Shown: piece by piece, positions 52,856 through 62,382 of the stretch | Position numbering within the stretch: position 1 is the stretch's first letter | How the letters are laid out: each line of letters opens with the position of its first letter | Source: Erythrobacter aurantius | Lineage (GTDB): Bacteria; Pseudomonadota; Alphaproteobacteria; Sphingomonadales; Sphingomonadaceae | NCBI RefSeq assembly: GCF_023823125.1 | Contig: NZ_CP090949.1 | Coordinates: 1,946,001 to 2,010,000, forward strand | Reading direction: 5' to 3' | Length of the DNA: 64,000 nucleotides | Translations under genes and position numbers: made by a program | The notes under the pieces: generated by a model | The model's input: the letters and a program-made list of their open reading frames with translations, nothing else | Told to the model about the DNA's origin: nothing | Databases searched by the model: none

Positions 52856-53863
52856 ATGGCCACGAAGGTTGCCATCAACGGTTTCGGTCGCATCGGTCGT
52901 CTGGTCGCTCGGGCGATCCTTGAGCGGGACGATCACGATCTCGATCTGGTTTCGATCAACGATCTTGCGGATGCGAAGTCCAACGCGCTGCTGTTCGCGC
53001 ATGATAGCGTGCATGGCCGCTTCAACGGCGAAGTCACCGCCGGAGCGGACAGCATCACAGTCAACGGCAAGACCATTGCTGTCACGGCAGAGCGCGATCC
53101 AGGCAAGCTGCCGCACGCGGCACAGGGCGTCGACATCGTGCTGGAATGCACCGGCTTCTTCCAGTCGGACGAAGCCGCCCGTCCGCACATTGCAGCGGGT
53201 GCAAAACGGGTGCTGATCTCGGCCCCGGCAACGGGCGTTTCGAAGACCATCGTTTACGGCGTCAACCACGACACGCTGACGGCCGAAGACGATATCGTCT
53301 CCAACGCCAGCTGCACCACCAACTGCCTTGCCCCGATTGCCAAGGTGCTGAACGACACTGTGGGCATCACGCGGGGTTTCATGACGACGATCCACAGCTA
53401 CACCAACGATCAGCGCATGCTTGACCAGATCCACAAGGATCTGCGGCGCGCCCGTGCCGGTGCGGCCAACATGATCCCGACCACCACCGGCGCCGCGCGC
53501 GCTGTCGGCCTGGTGCTGCCCGAACTCAACGGCAAGCTGGATGGCTCGTCGGTGCGCGTGCCGACCCCGAATGTGTCGCTGGTTGACCTGACCTTCGTTC
53601 CGGGTCGCGACACGACGGCGGAAGAACTTAACGCTGCACTGAAGGCCGCAGCCGAAGGCCCGATGAAGGGCGTGCTCGATTACACCGATCAGCCGCTCGT
53701 CAGCAGCGATTTCAACCATTACCCGGCCAGCTCGACCGTGGACAGCCTCGAAACCAGCGTGATGGAAGGCAAGCTTGCCCGCGTCGTCAGTTGGTACGAC
53801 AATGAATGGGGCTTCTCCAACCGCATGATCGACACCGCCGGAGTGATGGCGAAGTTCCTCTAA
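52856..53863 (+). CDS. gap: Glyceraldehyde-3-phosphate dehydrogenase, type I
   Basis: The 335-aa enzyme has INGFGRIGR at the N-terminus, the catalytic [12 protein letters not shown] (Cys), [10 protein letters not shown] (His), and [13 protein letters not shown]. It lies 15 bp after transketolase with GCAGGAG before its ATG. It serves central glycolysis and gluconeogenesis. Confidence 0.97.
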   Translation: MATKVAINGFGRIGRLVARAILERDDHDLDLVSINDLADAKSNALLFAHDSVHGRFNGEVTAGADSITVNGKTIAVTAERDPGKLPHAAQGVDIVLECTGFFQSDEAARPHIAAGAKRVLISAPATGVSKTIVYGVNHDTLTAEDDIVSNASCTTNCLAPIAKVLNDTVGITRGFMTTIHSYTNDQRMLDQIHKDLRRARAGAANMIPTTTGAARAVGLVLPELNGKLDGSSVRVPTPNVSLVDLTFVPGRDTTAEELNAALKAAAEGPMKGVLDYTDQPLVSSDFNHYPASSTVDSLETSVMEGKLARVVSWYDNEWGFSNRMIDTAGVMAKFL

Positions 53864-53887
53864 TCCAAGGCACCGGAAGGGCGCGAC

Positions 53888-55087
53888 ATGGCCGCATTCA
53901 AGACACTCGACGATTTGGGTGACGTGACCGGCAAGGTCGCGCTCGTCCGGGTCGATCTCAACCTGCCGATGAAGGATGGTTCGGCAACCGATCTGACCCG
54001 CGTCGAAGCGGTCAAGCCGACCATCCTCGAACTGAGCGAGAAGGGCGCGAAAGTGCTGCTGCTCGCCCATTTCGGGCGGCCCAAAGGAATGCGCAGCTCG
54101 ATCCTGTCGACCAGCATGGTAGTGGGTGATGTGGAGGCGGTTCTGGGGCGTGAACTGATGTTCATTCCCGAAGTCGCCGGGCCGGTTGTCGCCCAGTCGA
54201 TCGGCATCCTGCGCGATGGCGATATCGGCCTGCTCGACAACACCCGCTTCTGGCCGGGCGAGGAAGCCAACGATCCCGAATTCGCCAAGGCGATTGCGGC
54301 GAACGGCGATTTCTACGTCAACGACGCCTTTTCCGCCGCGCACCGCGCCCATGCGACGACAGAGGGGCTGGCGCACCTGCTGCCCGCCTATGCCGGACGC
54401 GCAATGGAAGCGGAGCTGAAGGCGCTCGACGCCGCGCTCGGCAATCCCGAGGCACCGGTTGCGGCGGTTGTCGGCGGAGCCAAGGTTTCAACCAAGCTGG
54501 CCGTGCTCGAAAACCTAGTCGGGCGGGTACAGCACTTGATCATCGGCGGTGGCATGGCCAACACCTTCCTTGCTGCGCGCGGGGTGAATGTCGGCAAGTC
54601 GCTGTGCGAGCATGACCTTGCCGACACCGCATCGCGCATCATGGACGAAGCGGACCACGCCGGATGCACCGTGCATCTGCCCTATGATGTGGTGGTGGCA
54701 AAGGAATTTGCCGCCAATCCGGCCTCCTTGCGCACTTGCAACGTTCACGAAGTCGCCGAGGACGAAATGATCCTCGACATCGGACCGCAGGCGACCGAGG
54801 CGCTGGCCGACGTGCTCAAGACTTGCCGTACGCTGGTTTGGAATGGCCCGCTGGGCGCGTTCGAAACGGAACCGTTCGATGCTGCCACCGTGGCGCTGGC
54901 ACGCCATGCCGCCGCGCTGACGCAGGAAGGATCGCTGATCAGCGTTGCGGGCGGCGGGGATACTGTCGCCGCGCTCGCCCAGGCGGGTGTGACGGGCGAT
55001 GTCACCTATGTCTCGACCGCGGGCGGGGCTTTCCTCGAATGGATGGAAGGCAAGGTGCTGCCCGGCGTTGCCGCGCTGCAAGCGTAA
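53888..55087 (+). CDS. pgk: Phosphoglycerate kinase
   Basis: The 399-aa enzyme shows [52 protein letters not shown] (in part) and the [16 protein letters not shown]-binding end. It transfers phosphate from 1,3-bisphosphoglycerate to ADP. The next gene starts one base after its stop. Confidence 0.96.
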   Translation: MAAFKTLDDLGDVTGKVALVRVDLNLPMKDGSATDLTRVEAVKPTILELSEKGAKVLLLAHFGRPKGMRSSILSTSMVVGDVEAVLGRELMFIPEVAGPVVAQSIGILRDGDIGLLDNTRFWPGEEANDPEFAKAIAANGDFYVNDAFSAAHRAHATTEGLAHLLPAYAGRAMEAELKALDAALGNPEAPVAAVVGGAKVSTKLAVLENLVGRVQHLIIGGGMANTFLAARGVNVGKSLCEHDLADTASRIMDEADHAGCTVHLPYDVVVAKEFAANPASLRTCNVHEVAEDEMILDIGPQATEALADVLKTCRTLVWNGPLGAFETEPFDAATVALARHAAALTQEGSLISVAGGGDTVAALAQAGVTGDVTYVSTAGGAFLEWMEGKVLPGVAALQA

Positions 55088-55516
55088 ATGGCCGAACTGG
55101 AACCCGAATTCGAGGTTCTAGAAACGCGCATCATGCGCGCGTGGATGAACCGCGACCTGCGCGAGATAAAGGCGCTGATTTCGGGCGATTGCCTGTTCAT
55201 GTTCGGCACCACGCCACCCGCGCTGCTTGACCGTGCGAGCCTGATCGCCGGGATTCAAGGCGATCTGGTGCTGGACGGATTCCGCTTCCACGAAATGACC
55301 GCGCGTCGATATGGGCGCGGTGTGTGGTTCACCGCCCATGTCGAGCTCGAACTGAAGGTCAAAGGTCAGGACTGGACCGGGGCCTTTCTGCTTACCGACC
55401 TGTGGCGCAAGGGAACCGTGCGGCGCAAATGGAAGCTGGCCGAACGCAGCCTTGCCCCTTTGCGCGGTGACGGCAGCATGTTCCACGCCATCCGTGCGCT
55501 GCAATTGTGGCGTTGA
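55088..55516 (+). CDS. NTF2-like/SnoaL-like fold protein, unknown function
   Basis: The 142-aa protein starts immediately after the pgk stop codon, so it is probably coupled. It shows the cone-shaped NTF2 layout: a first helix FEVLETRIMRAWMNRDLREIKALIS, then strands VWFTAHVELELKVKG and GAFLLTDLWRKG. DUF4440-type proteins of this size bind small ligands or act as enzymes; no catalytic residues can be fixed. Its place in the glycolytic run is suggestive only. Confidence 0.75.
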   Translation: MAELEPEFEVLETRIMRAWMNRDLREIKALISGDCLFMFGTTPPALLDRASLIAGIQGDLVLDGFRFHEMTARRYGRGVWFTAHVELELKVKGQDWTGAFLLTDLWRKGTVRRKWKLAERSLAPLRGDGSMFHAIRALQLWR

Positions 55517-55542
55517 AAAGGGCGGACCGATAGGAGCGCCAT

Positions 55543-56184
55543 ATGTCTGAAACCCGCCAACTGTTCGCAACCCCCTTCATCATCGATCGCCTGCAAAGCG
55601 CGGAAGGGATCAGGGTGTTGCGCGATACCATCCTTGCGGAAAAGAGCCGGGATCAGGCCGGGGTGCAGATATCGAACATTGGCGGATGGCATTCTAACAC
55701 GCAGATGATCGATTGGGGCGGCGAAGCGGCGCGCGCGCTGGCTTTCAAGGCGATGACGCTGGCTGACGCAGCGACAATCGATGCGGGCAGCCCGCAGCAA
55801 AGCCGTTATGGCTGGGTGCCGGAAATGTGGGCGAATGTCAGCGGCAAGACCAACGCCAATTTCCATCACACCCATCCGGGCAGCTTCTGGTCGGCTGTCG
55901 CCTATATCGACGACGGCTATGAAGGGTCGGACGATCCGGCGCTGGGCGGGGAGCTGCAACTGCTCGACCCGCGCATGCCGATGGTGCGGATGACCGCGCC
56001 CGACTTGCGCTTGAAGGATGCCGAGGGCGCCCCGCAGAACAACGAGCCGATGTTGCGGCCTCAGACCGGCATGATCGTGATGTTCCCAAGCTGGCTGCAA
56101 CACGCCGTGCGTCCTTTCCACGGCACCGGCACGCGCATTTCCATCGCGATCAACCTGCTGGCGGCGCGCAAGCAGGGGCAGTGA
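55543..56184 (+). CDS. Putative 2-oxoglutarate/Fe(II) oxygenase (TIGR02466-like)
   Basis: The 213-aa protein shows the double-stranded beta-helix motifs: NFHHTHPGSFWSAVAYIDDG with candidate iron ligands, GGELQLLDPR, and GMIVMFPSWLQHAVRPFHGTGTRISIAINL with the distal His and 2OG-binding Arg. Proteins of this subgroup are cytoplasmic and of unknown substrate. It follows the NTF2-like gene by 26 bp. Confidence 0.82.
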   Translation: MSETRQLFATPFIIDRLQSAEGIRVLRDTILAEKSRDQAGVQISNIGGWHSNTQMIDWGGEAARALAFKAMTLADAATIDAGSPQQSRYGWVPEMWANVSGKTNANFHHTHPGSFWSAVAYIDDGYEGSDDPALGGELQLLDPRMPMVRMTAPDLRLKDAEGAPQNNEPMLRPQTGMIVMFPSWLQHAVRPFHGTGTRISIAINLLAARKQGQ

Positions 56185-56194
56185 GACAAGGCCT

Positions 56195-56650
56195 ATGACT
56201 GAGACAAAGACCGAATACGGCTATGGCAATGCCGTCCAATGCACCGAGGGCGAATTCGCTGGCTGGTACCACTGGAACCATGATCCTTACGAAACCCGTT
56301 CCGGCCCGTTCTTCATGCGGCGCGAGGACGACGGGAGCTATGTCTGCGCCTTCCGGGCCGCCGATCAGCACATGAATGGCGCGGGTTTCATGCATGGTGG
56401 ATGCCTGCTGACCTTTGCCGATTTCGCGCTGTTCGCAATCGCCACCGATGCCTTGCAGGGCGACAGCGCGGTGACGATGAACCTTTCGGGCGATTTTCTC
56501 GGATCGGCGCCTCCGGGTGCGTTGATGGAAGCGCGCGGTGAAGTCACGCGGGGCGGGGGGAAGACGATTTTCGTGCGCGGCCTGATTAACGCCGATGGCC
56601 AGCCCGCATTGAGCTTTACGGGCATAATTCGCCGCTTGCGGAAGGGCTGA
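56195..56650 (+). CDS. PaaI-type hotdog thioesterase
   Basis: The 151-aa protein has the hotdog motif MNGAGFMHGGCLLTFADFALFAI and TMNLSGDFLGSAPPGALMEARG, typical of PaaI/YbgC-like acyl-CoA thioesterases, with the Asp (ADFA) as likely catalytic residue. It would hydrolyse short or aromatic acyl-CoA esters. It starts 10 bp after the oxygenase gene. Confidence 0.87.
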   Translation: MTETKTEYGYGNAVQCTEGEFAGWYHWNHDPYETRSGPFFMRREDDGSYVCAFRAADQHMNGAGFMHGGCLLTFADFALFAIATDALQGDSAVTMNLSGDFLGSAPPGALMEARGEVTRGGGKTIFVRGLINADGQPALSFTGIIRRLRKG

Positions 56651-56738
56651 TTATCGGCGCAGTTGCAGCATCTGCAACCGCTGGCTAAAGCCCGCCACAG
56701 TTCGACCCTCAGGACAACAGGAAAGGCGCCCTCACGCC

Positions 56739-57629
56739 ATGAATACCCAAGACATGATGGCCCGGATTGCCACCGGGCAAGGCTTTATCGCTGCGCTCGA
56801 TCAATCGGGCGGTTCCACGCCAAAGGCTCTGCGCGGATACGGCGTTGAAGACAGCGAATGGTCCGGCGATGACGAGATGTTTGCCCAGATCCACGCGATG
56901 CGCGCGCGGGTTATCACGTCACCCTGTTTCGGCAGCGGCAAGGTGATCGGCGCGATCCTGTTCGAAAAGACGATGGATGGCGAAGTCGATGGCATGCCCA
57001 CCGCCGATGCGCTGAAGGCACGCGGCATCGTCCCCTTCATCAAGGTCGATCAGGGCCTAGCTGACGAAGCCGACGGCGTGCAGCTGATGAAGCCGATGGA
57101 CAAGCTTCCCGCGCTGCTCGAAAAATCGGTGGCCAAGGGCATGTTCGGCACGAAGATGCGTTCGGTTATCAAATCCGCGAACCCCGCCGGGATCGCCGCC
57201 GTGGTGGCGCAACAGTTTGAAGTCGGCAACCAGATCGCCGATGCCGGCCTCGTCCCCATGCTTGAGCCGGAATACGACATCCACGCCGCTGACCGGGCCG
57301 AGGGTGAAGACATCCTGATGGCCGAGATCATGAAGGGCCTCGACGCGCTGCCCGAAGGGCGCAAGGTCATGCTTAAGCTCTCGATCCCGGTGAAGGCCGG
57401 ACATTACACCCCCGCGATCAACCATCCCAACGTGGTGCGCGTGGTGGCGCTTTCGGGTGGCTATTCGACCGATGACGCCTGCGATCTGCTGGCAAAGAAT
57501 CCGGGCATGATCGCCAGCTTCAGCCGCGGTTTGCTGCAGGATCTGCGCAAAGGCCAGTCGGACGAGGAATTCGACGGCACGCTGTCAAAGGCGATTGACC
57601 AGATCGCCGCGGCCAGCTGCGCGGGCTGA
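56739..57629 (+). CDS. fda: Fructose-bisphosphate aldolase, class I
   Basis: The 296-aa enzyme begins MNTQDMMARIATGQGFIAALDQSGGSTPKAL, the class I bacterial form, with Schiff-base and substrate residues in PFIKVDQGLADEADG and KVMLKLSIPVKAGHY, and SGGYSTDDA. It cleaves fructose-1,6-bisphosphate without metal. It ends the glycolytic run that starts with tkt. An AGGAAAGG precedes the ATG. Confidence 0.94.
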   Translation: MNTQDMMARIATGQGFIAALDQSGGSTPKALRGYGVEDSEWSGDDEMFAQIHAMRARVITSPCFGSGKVIGAILFEKTMDGEVDGMPTADALKARGIVPFIKVDQGLADEADGVQLMKPMDKLPALLEKSVAKGMFGTKMRSVIKSANPAGIAAVVAQQFEVGNQIADAGLVPMLEPEYDIHAADRAEGEDILMAEIMKGLDALPEGRKVMLKLSIPVKAGHYTPAINHPNVVRVVALSGGYSTDDACDLLAKNPGMIASFSRGLLQDLRKGQSDEEFDGTLSKAIDQIAAASCAG

Positions 57630-57656
57630 CCCCCGCGCCATCCCGGCCCCTGATCC

Positions 57657-58118
57657 TCAGGGACGTGGAAGCTCCGACCGGGCGAAACGTTGATCGCTCG
57701 GCGGGGCAGGGATGAATTCGATATCCAGCGCATATTCCTCCAGCCGGAGCGCACCGCGTTCGCGCGGGCGCGTCCCGGGATCGTGCAGGATCAGATAGCC
57801 GCCTGTCACCTCCACCGGCCGGCGCAGTTCCAGCACCACCTCATAGGGGTAGGTGCGATCATGCATGACGACGGAGACGCGCATGTCCTCGGGCCGATAG
57901 CAGAACCGGGGATCGGCGCAGCGTTGATCGCGCACCACCCCGAACGGTGTGAGTTCGATGCTGCCGACCCGCACGCGCTCGAAAAACGCCACATCGTGGA
58001 CAAGTCCCGCCTCGTAAACGCCATCGTATGCCTGCGCCGCAGCGGCCTGCGGCAAGGCTGCGGCTGAAAGCGCCATTGCTGTGGCGGCGGAAATCGGCAG
58101 GTGCTTGAACAGCGTCAT
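57657..58118 (-). CDS. Exported hypothetical protein, 153 aa
   Basis: A signal peptide (LPISAATAMALSAAALPQAAAAQ) is followed by a beta-rich domain (VRVGSIELTPFGVVRDQRCAD, FCYRPEDMRVSVVMHDRTYPYEVVLELRRPVEVTGG). Two Cys residues (RCADPRFC) may form a disulfide in the periplasm. I know no family. It converges on the aldolase gene and is divergent from thiE. Confidence 0.7.
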   Translation of the reverse strand: MTLFKHLPISAATAMALSAAALPQAAAAQAYDGVYEAGLVHDVAFFERVRVGSIELTPFGVVRDQRCADPRFCYRPEDMRVSVVMHDRTYPYEVVLELRRPVEVTGGYLILHDPGTRPRERGALRLEEYALDIEFIPAPPSDQRFARSELPRP

Positions 58119-58235
58119 CGAAAGGCTCTCCTTTACCGTTCATATACCATGACGCTCTGGCCGGATCGCTCCGGGTTTTTCCCCTGTGCCAAGCCAGAAC
58201 AGTTCACCGCATTGGCGTTACCATGCAACCCGGCT

Positions 58236-58883
58236 ATGGCGCGAAACATGGATGATCTGACGACACAGCTTTACCTGATTTCCCCGCTCGAAGTGGGCGG
58301 AGAATTTCCGCAGCGGCTCGAACGCGCGCTCGCCGCGGGAAAGGGTCTGGTGACGGCGTTTCAGTTCCGCGTGAAGGGGCTGGACCAGCATGACGCGGCG
58401 CGACTGGCGGAGCCGTTGCAGGCGATCTGCGCGGCGCATGACGTGGCCTTTATCGTCAACGACAGCGTTGCGCTGGCAAAGCGGCTTAAGGCCGATGGTG
58501 TGCATCTGGGGCAGGATGACGGATCGCCCAAGGATGCACGCGAACAACTGGGCCGCGATGCGCAGATTGGCGTGACCTGCCATGCCTCGCGCCACATGGC
58601 GATGGAAGCGGGCGAGGCGGGGGCCGATTACGTCGCCTTTGGCGCGTTCTTCGCCAGTTCGACCAAGGACAAAGGCGACGCCGAACGCCCCAAGCCTGAA
58701 ATCCTGCAATGGTGGAGTTCGCTGTTCGAAATCCCCTGTGTCGCAATCGGCGGGATCACTCCGGAAAACTGCGCCCCGCTGGTGGCGGCAGGCGTGGATT
58801 TCCTCGCGGTGTCAGGCGCGGTGTGGAACGGCGACGAAGTGGCCGCAATCAAGGCGTTCGAAAAAGCCGTCAAAGGGCGCTGA
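58236..58883 (+). CDS. thiE: Thiamine-phosphate synthase ThiE
   Basis: The 215-aa TIM-barrel enzyme joins the pyrimidine and thiazole halves of thiamine. Visible are TAFQFRVKGLD, FIVNDSVALAKRLKADGVHLGQDD, IGVTCHASRH, VAFGAFFASSTKD and AIGGITPENCAPLVAAGVDFLAVSGAV, the phosphate-binding end. Starts at 58236 or 58248 are both possible; neither has a clear ribosome-binding site. No thi operon partners or TPP riboswitch is visible. Confidence 0.9.
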   Translation: MARNMDDLTTQLYLISPLEVGGEFPQRLERALAAGKGLVTAFQFRVKGLDQHDAARLAEPLQAICAAHDVAFIVNDSVALAKRLKADGVHLGQDDGSPKDAREQLGRDAQIGVTCHASRHMAMEAGEAGADYVAFGAFFASSTKDKGDAERPKPEILQWWSSLFEIPCVAIGGITPENCAPLVAAGVDFLAVSGAVWNGDEVAAIKAFEKAVKGR

Positions 58884-58898
58884 TCGCGCTGCGCCAGC

Positions 58899-60575
58899 CT
58901 AATTGACCCCGGCAAAGCTGAATGTTTCCAGCAGGGATGAAGCGTCCCATGGCACCTGATCGCCATTGGTCATTTCAACGACCTGTCGACGCACTTCACG
59001 AAAGGTCACCTCGATAGGACGGTCAGGCACAAGCATCTGTGCGGCAAGTGCTTCGGCAAACGGGCTGTGTATGCCGCCCCCATCGGTCGCCGTGTTTCCA
59101 GGTGATGTCGAATAGGCGACGAAGCTGCCGTTGGGTGTGTCCATGCGCGCCAGGCCGCGGCTTCCATCTCTTGTCCTGCGGCGCAACGGCATGTTGCGGC
59201 AGGCGTCGAGGATCACGATCCGGGTCGATACATAGGTTTCTTCCAGCTGGGACAGGATCGAAGCGGCCGAAACCGCCTCAAGCTCCAGATCGCTTTCTGC
59301 GTCGATGGCCGCTCCGACCGGGATCAGGTAATTAGCCCCACCCGACTGAACGCCGTGTCCGGCATAATAGAACAGGCCGGTTGCATTGTCGCCAGCATCG
59401 GCCAGTCGATCGCCCAACCGTCGGACCGCGCGCTTCATGTCTGCCTGACTCGCATCGGTCAAAATTTCGACGTCAAACCCGAGACTGCGCAATGTAGCGC
59501 CAATAAGCACTGCGTCATTCACCGGGTTGGAAAGGGAGCCCATCGAACCGTCGTATTTCTCATTCCCGATCACCAGCGCAATCCGCGGGCCGGTTGCTTT
59601 CATGATCGCAAGTTCGACGCTGTCCGCTGGGGCCGTATCGGATTGCGATAACATTCTGCCAGTGGCTCTGGCTGGCGGCGAAGATTGCGTCCCGCCGGTT
59701 GATCGGGTTCCAGCACGCGACTGTGATGGTTGTGATGGCGTGTTCGAAGCGAGCGTTGCAGCCGACGATGGTTGCGAAATGGCAGGGGGCGGCGCGGAAG
59801 CTTGGACGGGGACGGGAGGAGCTGCCTGCTTCGCAGCAGGTGCTGCGGTAACCGCTGGCGAAGAAGAATTGCCGGCAAGGGCTGTTGCTGGATTGGGCGG
59901 CGATGACGTTGCTGATGATCGACTACCCGTCGGCATCGAATTGACCAACTGCTGATGGGCGAGGAGATCGCGCTGATAATCGCGTTGCTGCCTTTCGACT
60001 TCGGCGACCTCGGCACTATGGCGTTGCAGCCCAAGTTCGTATTCGCGCTGCTTGCGTTCTGCCTCCGCGACTTCGGCGTCGTGCTGCGCCTTTGCATCGT
60101 TGAAGTTTGAAACGCGGTTTGCGTTCATCTCGTTGATGGCCTGAGCATAGATGATGGCGTCTTCGACGACGGCACAATCCTCGACGGCCTGTTCGATCGT
60201 CTTGGCACCCGCCTCAGCATCCGCCTCAGCATCCGTCTCAGCGACGATCCGCGTACGGCAATCCGCGCGCGCCTGAGCCATGCGCGCGTCGATATCGATC
60301 CCTTCGTCGCGCAGCATCTGCATCATGTTGGTGATCCCGGTGTCCGCCGCCGAGACGTTTGTCGATCTGGGGGCAGTTACGGATGAACCGGTGGAGCCAG
60401 ACTGGACTTGCTCGCAAGCGTCGCCACAGGCGTCATCGCCGGCAGACGAGACATTCGATTGAGCAGACACGGGTGAATCAGCCAGAATAGGCATTATGAC
60501 TGCAGGTATCGCTGCGATCGCGAGCATTGCCGGAACCGCGGGCATGACTAAGCGTGAAGCTTTATTCGATGCCAT
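58899..60575 (-). CDS. Secreted caspase-family (C14) protease with long linker
   Basis: The 558-aa protein has a signal peptide, an acidic helical region (DAEADAEAGAK, about 110-180 with Gln/Glu-rich coiled coil YELGLQRHSAEVAEVERQQRDYQRDL split), a Ser/Pro/Ala-rich linker (about 210-320), and a C-terminal metacaspase-like domain. The domain begins GPRIALVIGNEKYDG, has His-Cys dyad H407 in YYAGHGVQ and C459 in LDACRNMP, and ends SFVAYSTSPGNTATDGG...SPFAEAL. The combination suggests a periplasmic or secreted protease with a regulatory N-terminal part. The ATG at 60575 starts the signal peptide. Confidence 0.9.
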   Translation of the reverse strand: MASNKASRLVMPAVPAMLAIAAIPAVIMPILADSPVSAQSNVSSAGDDACGDACEQVQSGSTGSSVTAPRSTNVSAADTGITNMMQMLRDEGIDIDARMAQARADCRTRIVAETDAEADAEAGAKTIEQAVEDCAVVEDAIIYAQAINEMNANRVSNFNDAKAQHDAEVAEAERKQREYELGLQRHSAEVAEVERQQRDYQRDLLAHQQLVNSMPTGSRSSATSSPPNPATALAGNSSSPAVTAAPAAKQAAPPVPVQASAPPPAISQPSSAATLASNTPSQPSQSRAGTRSTGGTQSSPPARATGRMLSQSDTAPADSVELAIMKATGPRIALVIGNEKYDGSMGSLSNPVNDAVLIGATLRSLGFDVEILTDASQADMKRAVRRLGDRLADAGDNATGLFYYAGHGVQSGGANYLIPVGAAIDAESDLELEAVSAASILSQLEETYVSTRIVILDACRNMPLRRRTRDGSRGLARMDTPNGSFVAYSTSPGNTATDGGGIHSPFAEALAAQMLVPDRPIEVTFREVRRQVVEMTNGDQVPWDASSLLETFSFAGVN

Positions 60576-60727
60576 AGCTCCCCCCAACGCGCCCCATATA
60601 CTGGCCTAACGGTTAAACCGGAGGAGTCAAATCGGCTAACCGGGTGGAAGGTGCGCTGCAACAAGCGCTGGCCTTTGATGTGTCGATCAGACGCGCGCCG
60701 GACGAGGTTGCAAAGAGGGCTGCAGGG

Positions 60728-61429
60728 ATGCAACAAACCCTCATGAAATTTGCACGCGTGATCTCAATACCTGCTGCAGTTCTCGTACTCGGTTTCTCGC
60801 CAACCAGCGCCGCCAGTACCGATATGAGCGACAAGCCATGCGAAGCGACGACATCGGCATCGGGCTGGGTAAAGACTTTGAGGTTCTATCAGTGGGGCAA
60901 TCAGGTCAGACTTTTACGCAGGCTGGATCACTTGGAGACGGGCATCGGCTTCAGCATCGATATGGCCCAAGGTCGGCAACCAGAGATCAATGGGCCAGAC
61001 ATTGATGCGATAATGAAATCAGAAGCGGTTCAGGCAAGGCTGAAAGGCTTACCCACGAGCACACCGACCATAGTCGATGACGATGTGGTGTATGATGGCG
61101 ACCTAACCATCATGATCGACCGGCTCGACGGCGGGCCGCAATGGACCATGAAAGGGAAGCTTGAGCGTCAGCGCATCTATCTGCCGCCAGAATGGATCAC
61201 GAGCTATGCAATCGTTGATCCTTTGTCCGGCACCGGCACTCCACGACAAATCATGAGGAATCTGGATCAGGGCGGTGAGTTTCGGATCACCATCACAATC
61301 ACGACCGGGGGTTCTTCCGTGCGCACACTCTACACCCAGCGGTTTGACAGCACCGGGTTTGCTGAGCTGGTGAATTCCAGGAGCAGCGCGGAACTGGAAG
61401 CGGCCAGAACCTGCCCCCTTGTAGATTGA
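60728..61429 (+). CDS. Exported hypothetical protein, 233 aa
   Basis: The protein has a signal peptide (MKFARVISIPAAVLVLGFSPTSA region) and then a mixed alpha-beta domain (GWVKTLRFYQWGNQVRLLRRLDH, VDDDVVYDGDLTIMIDRLDGG, FRITITITTGGSSVRTLY). I recognise no family. The ATG at 60728 follows GCAGGG; 60743 is an alternative. It diverges from the caspase-family gene about 150 bp away. Confidence 0.65.
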   Translation: MQQTLMKFARVISIPAAVLVLGFSPTSAASTDMSDKPCEATTSASGWVKTLRFYQWGNQVRLLRRLDHLETGIGFSIDMAQGRQPEINGPDIDAIMKSEAVQARLKGLPTSTPTIVDDDVVYDGDLTIMIDRLDGGPQWTMKGKLERQRIYLPPEWITSYAIVDPLSGTGTPRQIMRNLDQGGEFRITITITTGGSSVRTLYTQRFDSTGFAELVNSRSSAELEAARTCPLVD

Positions 61430-61462
61430 GTGATCGTAGGGTCGCGTTAAGCCCGCACGATC

Positions 61463-62287
61463 TTACGGCCTCGGTGGCACAATTGTTCTGGGCGGATTTG
61501 GCGTCCTGTTCGGATCAGGCCTTTGAAAATTGTCGATGACGGACCTGTTCTGGTTCGATCGCTGGGTGTTCTGGAGCGAATCGAACGCGCGGTCATAATC
61601 TCGCGCGGATCGTCCGCGCCCGGCGAGATAGGGCAGGAAGACGATGCCGCTCACAACCCCGGCTTCGTCATACCGCAGCGTCGCCGCGCCGCCATAATTT
61701 GTGCGCCCGGGCCCATGATAGAACCGGATCGGGATATTCCCGCCGCGCCGCCTATTGGGCACGCGAAAACCGCCGCCTGCAAATCGCTTCAGCCGAGCCT
61801 GATCGAACTCGTCGAGATCGATCAGCCCTCCCAGCGTGGGATCGCCGCCATTTACCACGGCTTCACCGAATTCCCGCGACAGCGCGAATTGCTGGTTGGC
61901 TTCGGAGCGTTCGAGCGCCGCCTGGGTCGGTGCATAATCTTTTGCAGCACGGTTGATGGAGAAGCCCCGCAGGTTACCCTCTTCGCCAAAGAGCATGGTT
62001 GTCGAGCGGCTGAAGCCTTCGCCACCGTCATTCCCGGCGCAGGACCATTCGATCACCAGAAACCGGTCGCCACCGCCGCCCTGAAGTTCAGGCGCGCAAC
62101 CGGCCAGCTTTTCGACTTCTGAAAGCTCCAGTTCGGGCAGCATCGTCAGGAAATCGGAGTTTTCGCGGATCGTCCCTGAATAGATTGCATTCGCGATTTT
62201 CGAAGCGGTCTCCGCGTAGTTTTCCGCAGCCGCCGGCGCTGCGCACAGGCCCATCAATGCCGCGATGATCGCAAGGTTTCTGGCCAT
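61463..62287 (-). CDS. Exported hypothetical protein, 274 aa
   Basis: A signal peptide (ARNLAIIAALMGLCAAPAAAE) leads a domain with one Cys pair (CAPELQGGGGDRF...WSCAGND) and a basic, disordered C-terminus (NRRRGGNIPIRFYHGPG, RPDPNRTPNPPRTIVPPRP). I know no family. The ATG at 62287 gives the signal peptide; an upstream ATG adds only non-coding residues. Confidence 0.68.
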   Translation of the reverse strand: MARNLAIIAALMGLCAAPAAAENYAETASKIANAIYSGTIRENSDFLTMLPELELSEVEKLAGCAPELQGGGGDRFLVIEWSCAGNDGGEGFSRSTTMLFGEEGNLRGFSINRAAKDYAPTQAALERSEANQQFALSREFGEAVVNGGDPTLGGLIDLDEFDQARLKRFAGGGFRVPNRRRGGNIPIRFYHGPGRTNYGGAATLRYDEAGVVSGIVFLPYLAGRGRSARDYDRAFDSLQNTQRSNQNRSVIDNFQRPDPNRTPNPPRTIVPPRP

Positions 62288-62382
62288 TGGTTTTGCCCCC
62301 CGGCTCAAACTGGCAGATGGGGCAATGATACCGCAAAACCGGAATGCGGCAAACTTGGCCGCAAAGGCTGGAAGATTCTGGC

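Noticed and set aside
50378..54376. Open frame of 1332 codons on the minus strand
   Set aside because: It lies opposite tkt, gap and part of pgk, and its composition is that of an antisense frame in high-GC DNA. Only the last 73 codons (50378-50599), which overlap zapA by 4 bp, form a credible gene.
58119..58235. TPP riboswitch before thiE
   Set aside because: No THI-box-like CTGAGA...ACC core could be found in the short leader.
60200..60250. Tandem 12-bp repeat (GCCTCAGCATCC-like) in the caspase-family gene
   Set aside because: It encodes a short Glu-Ala-Asp repeat in an acidic helix. Three imperfect units are ordinary low-complexity coding sequence.
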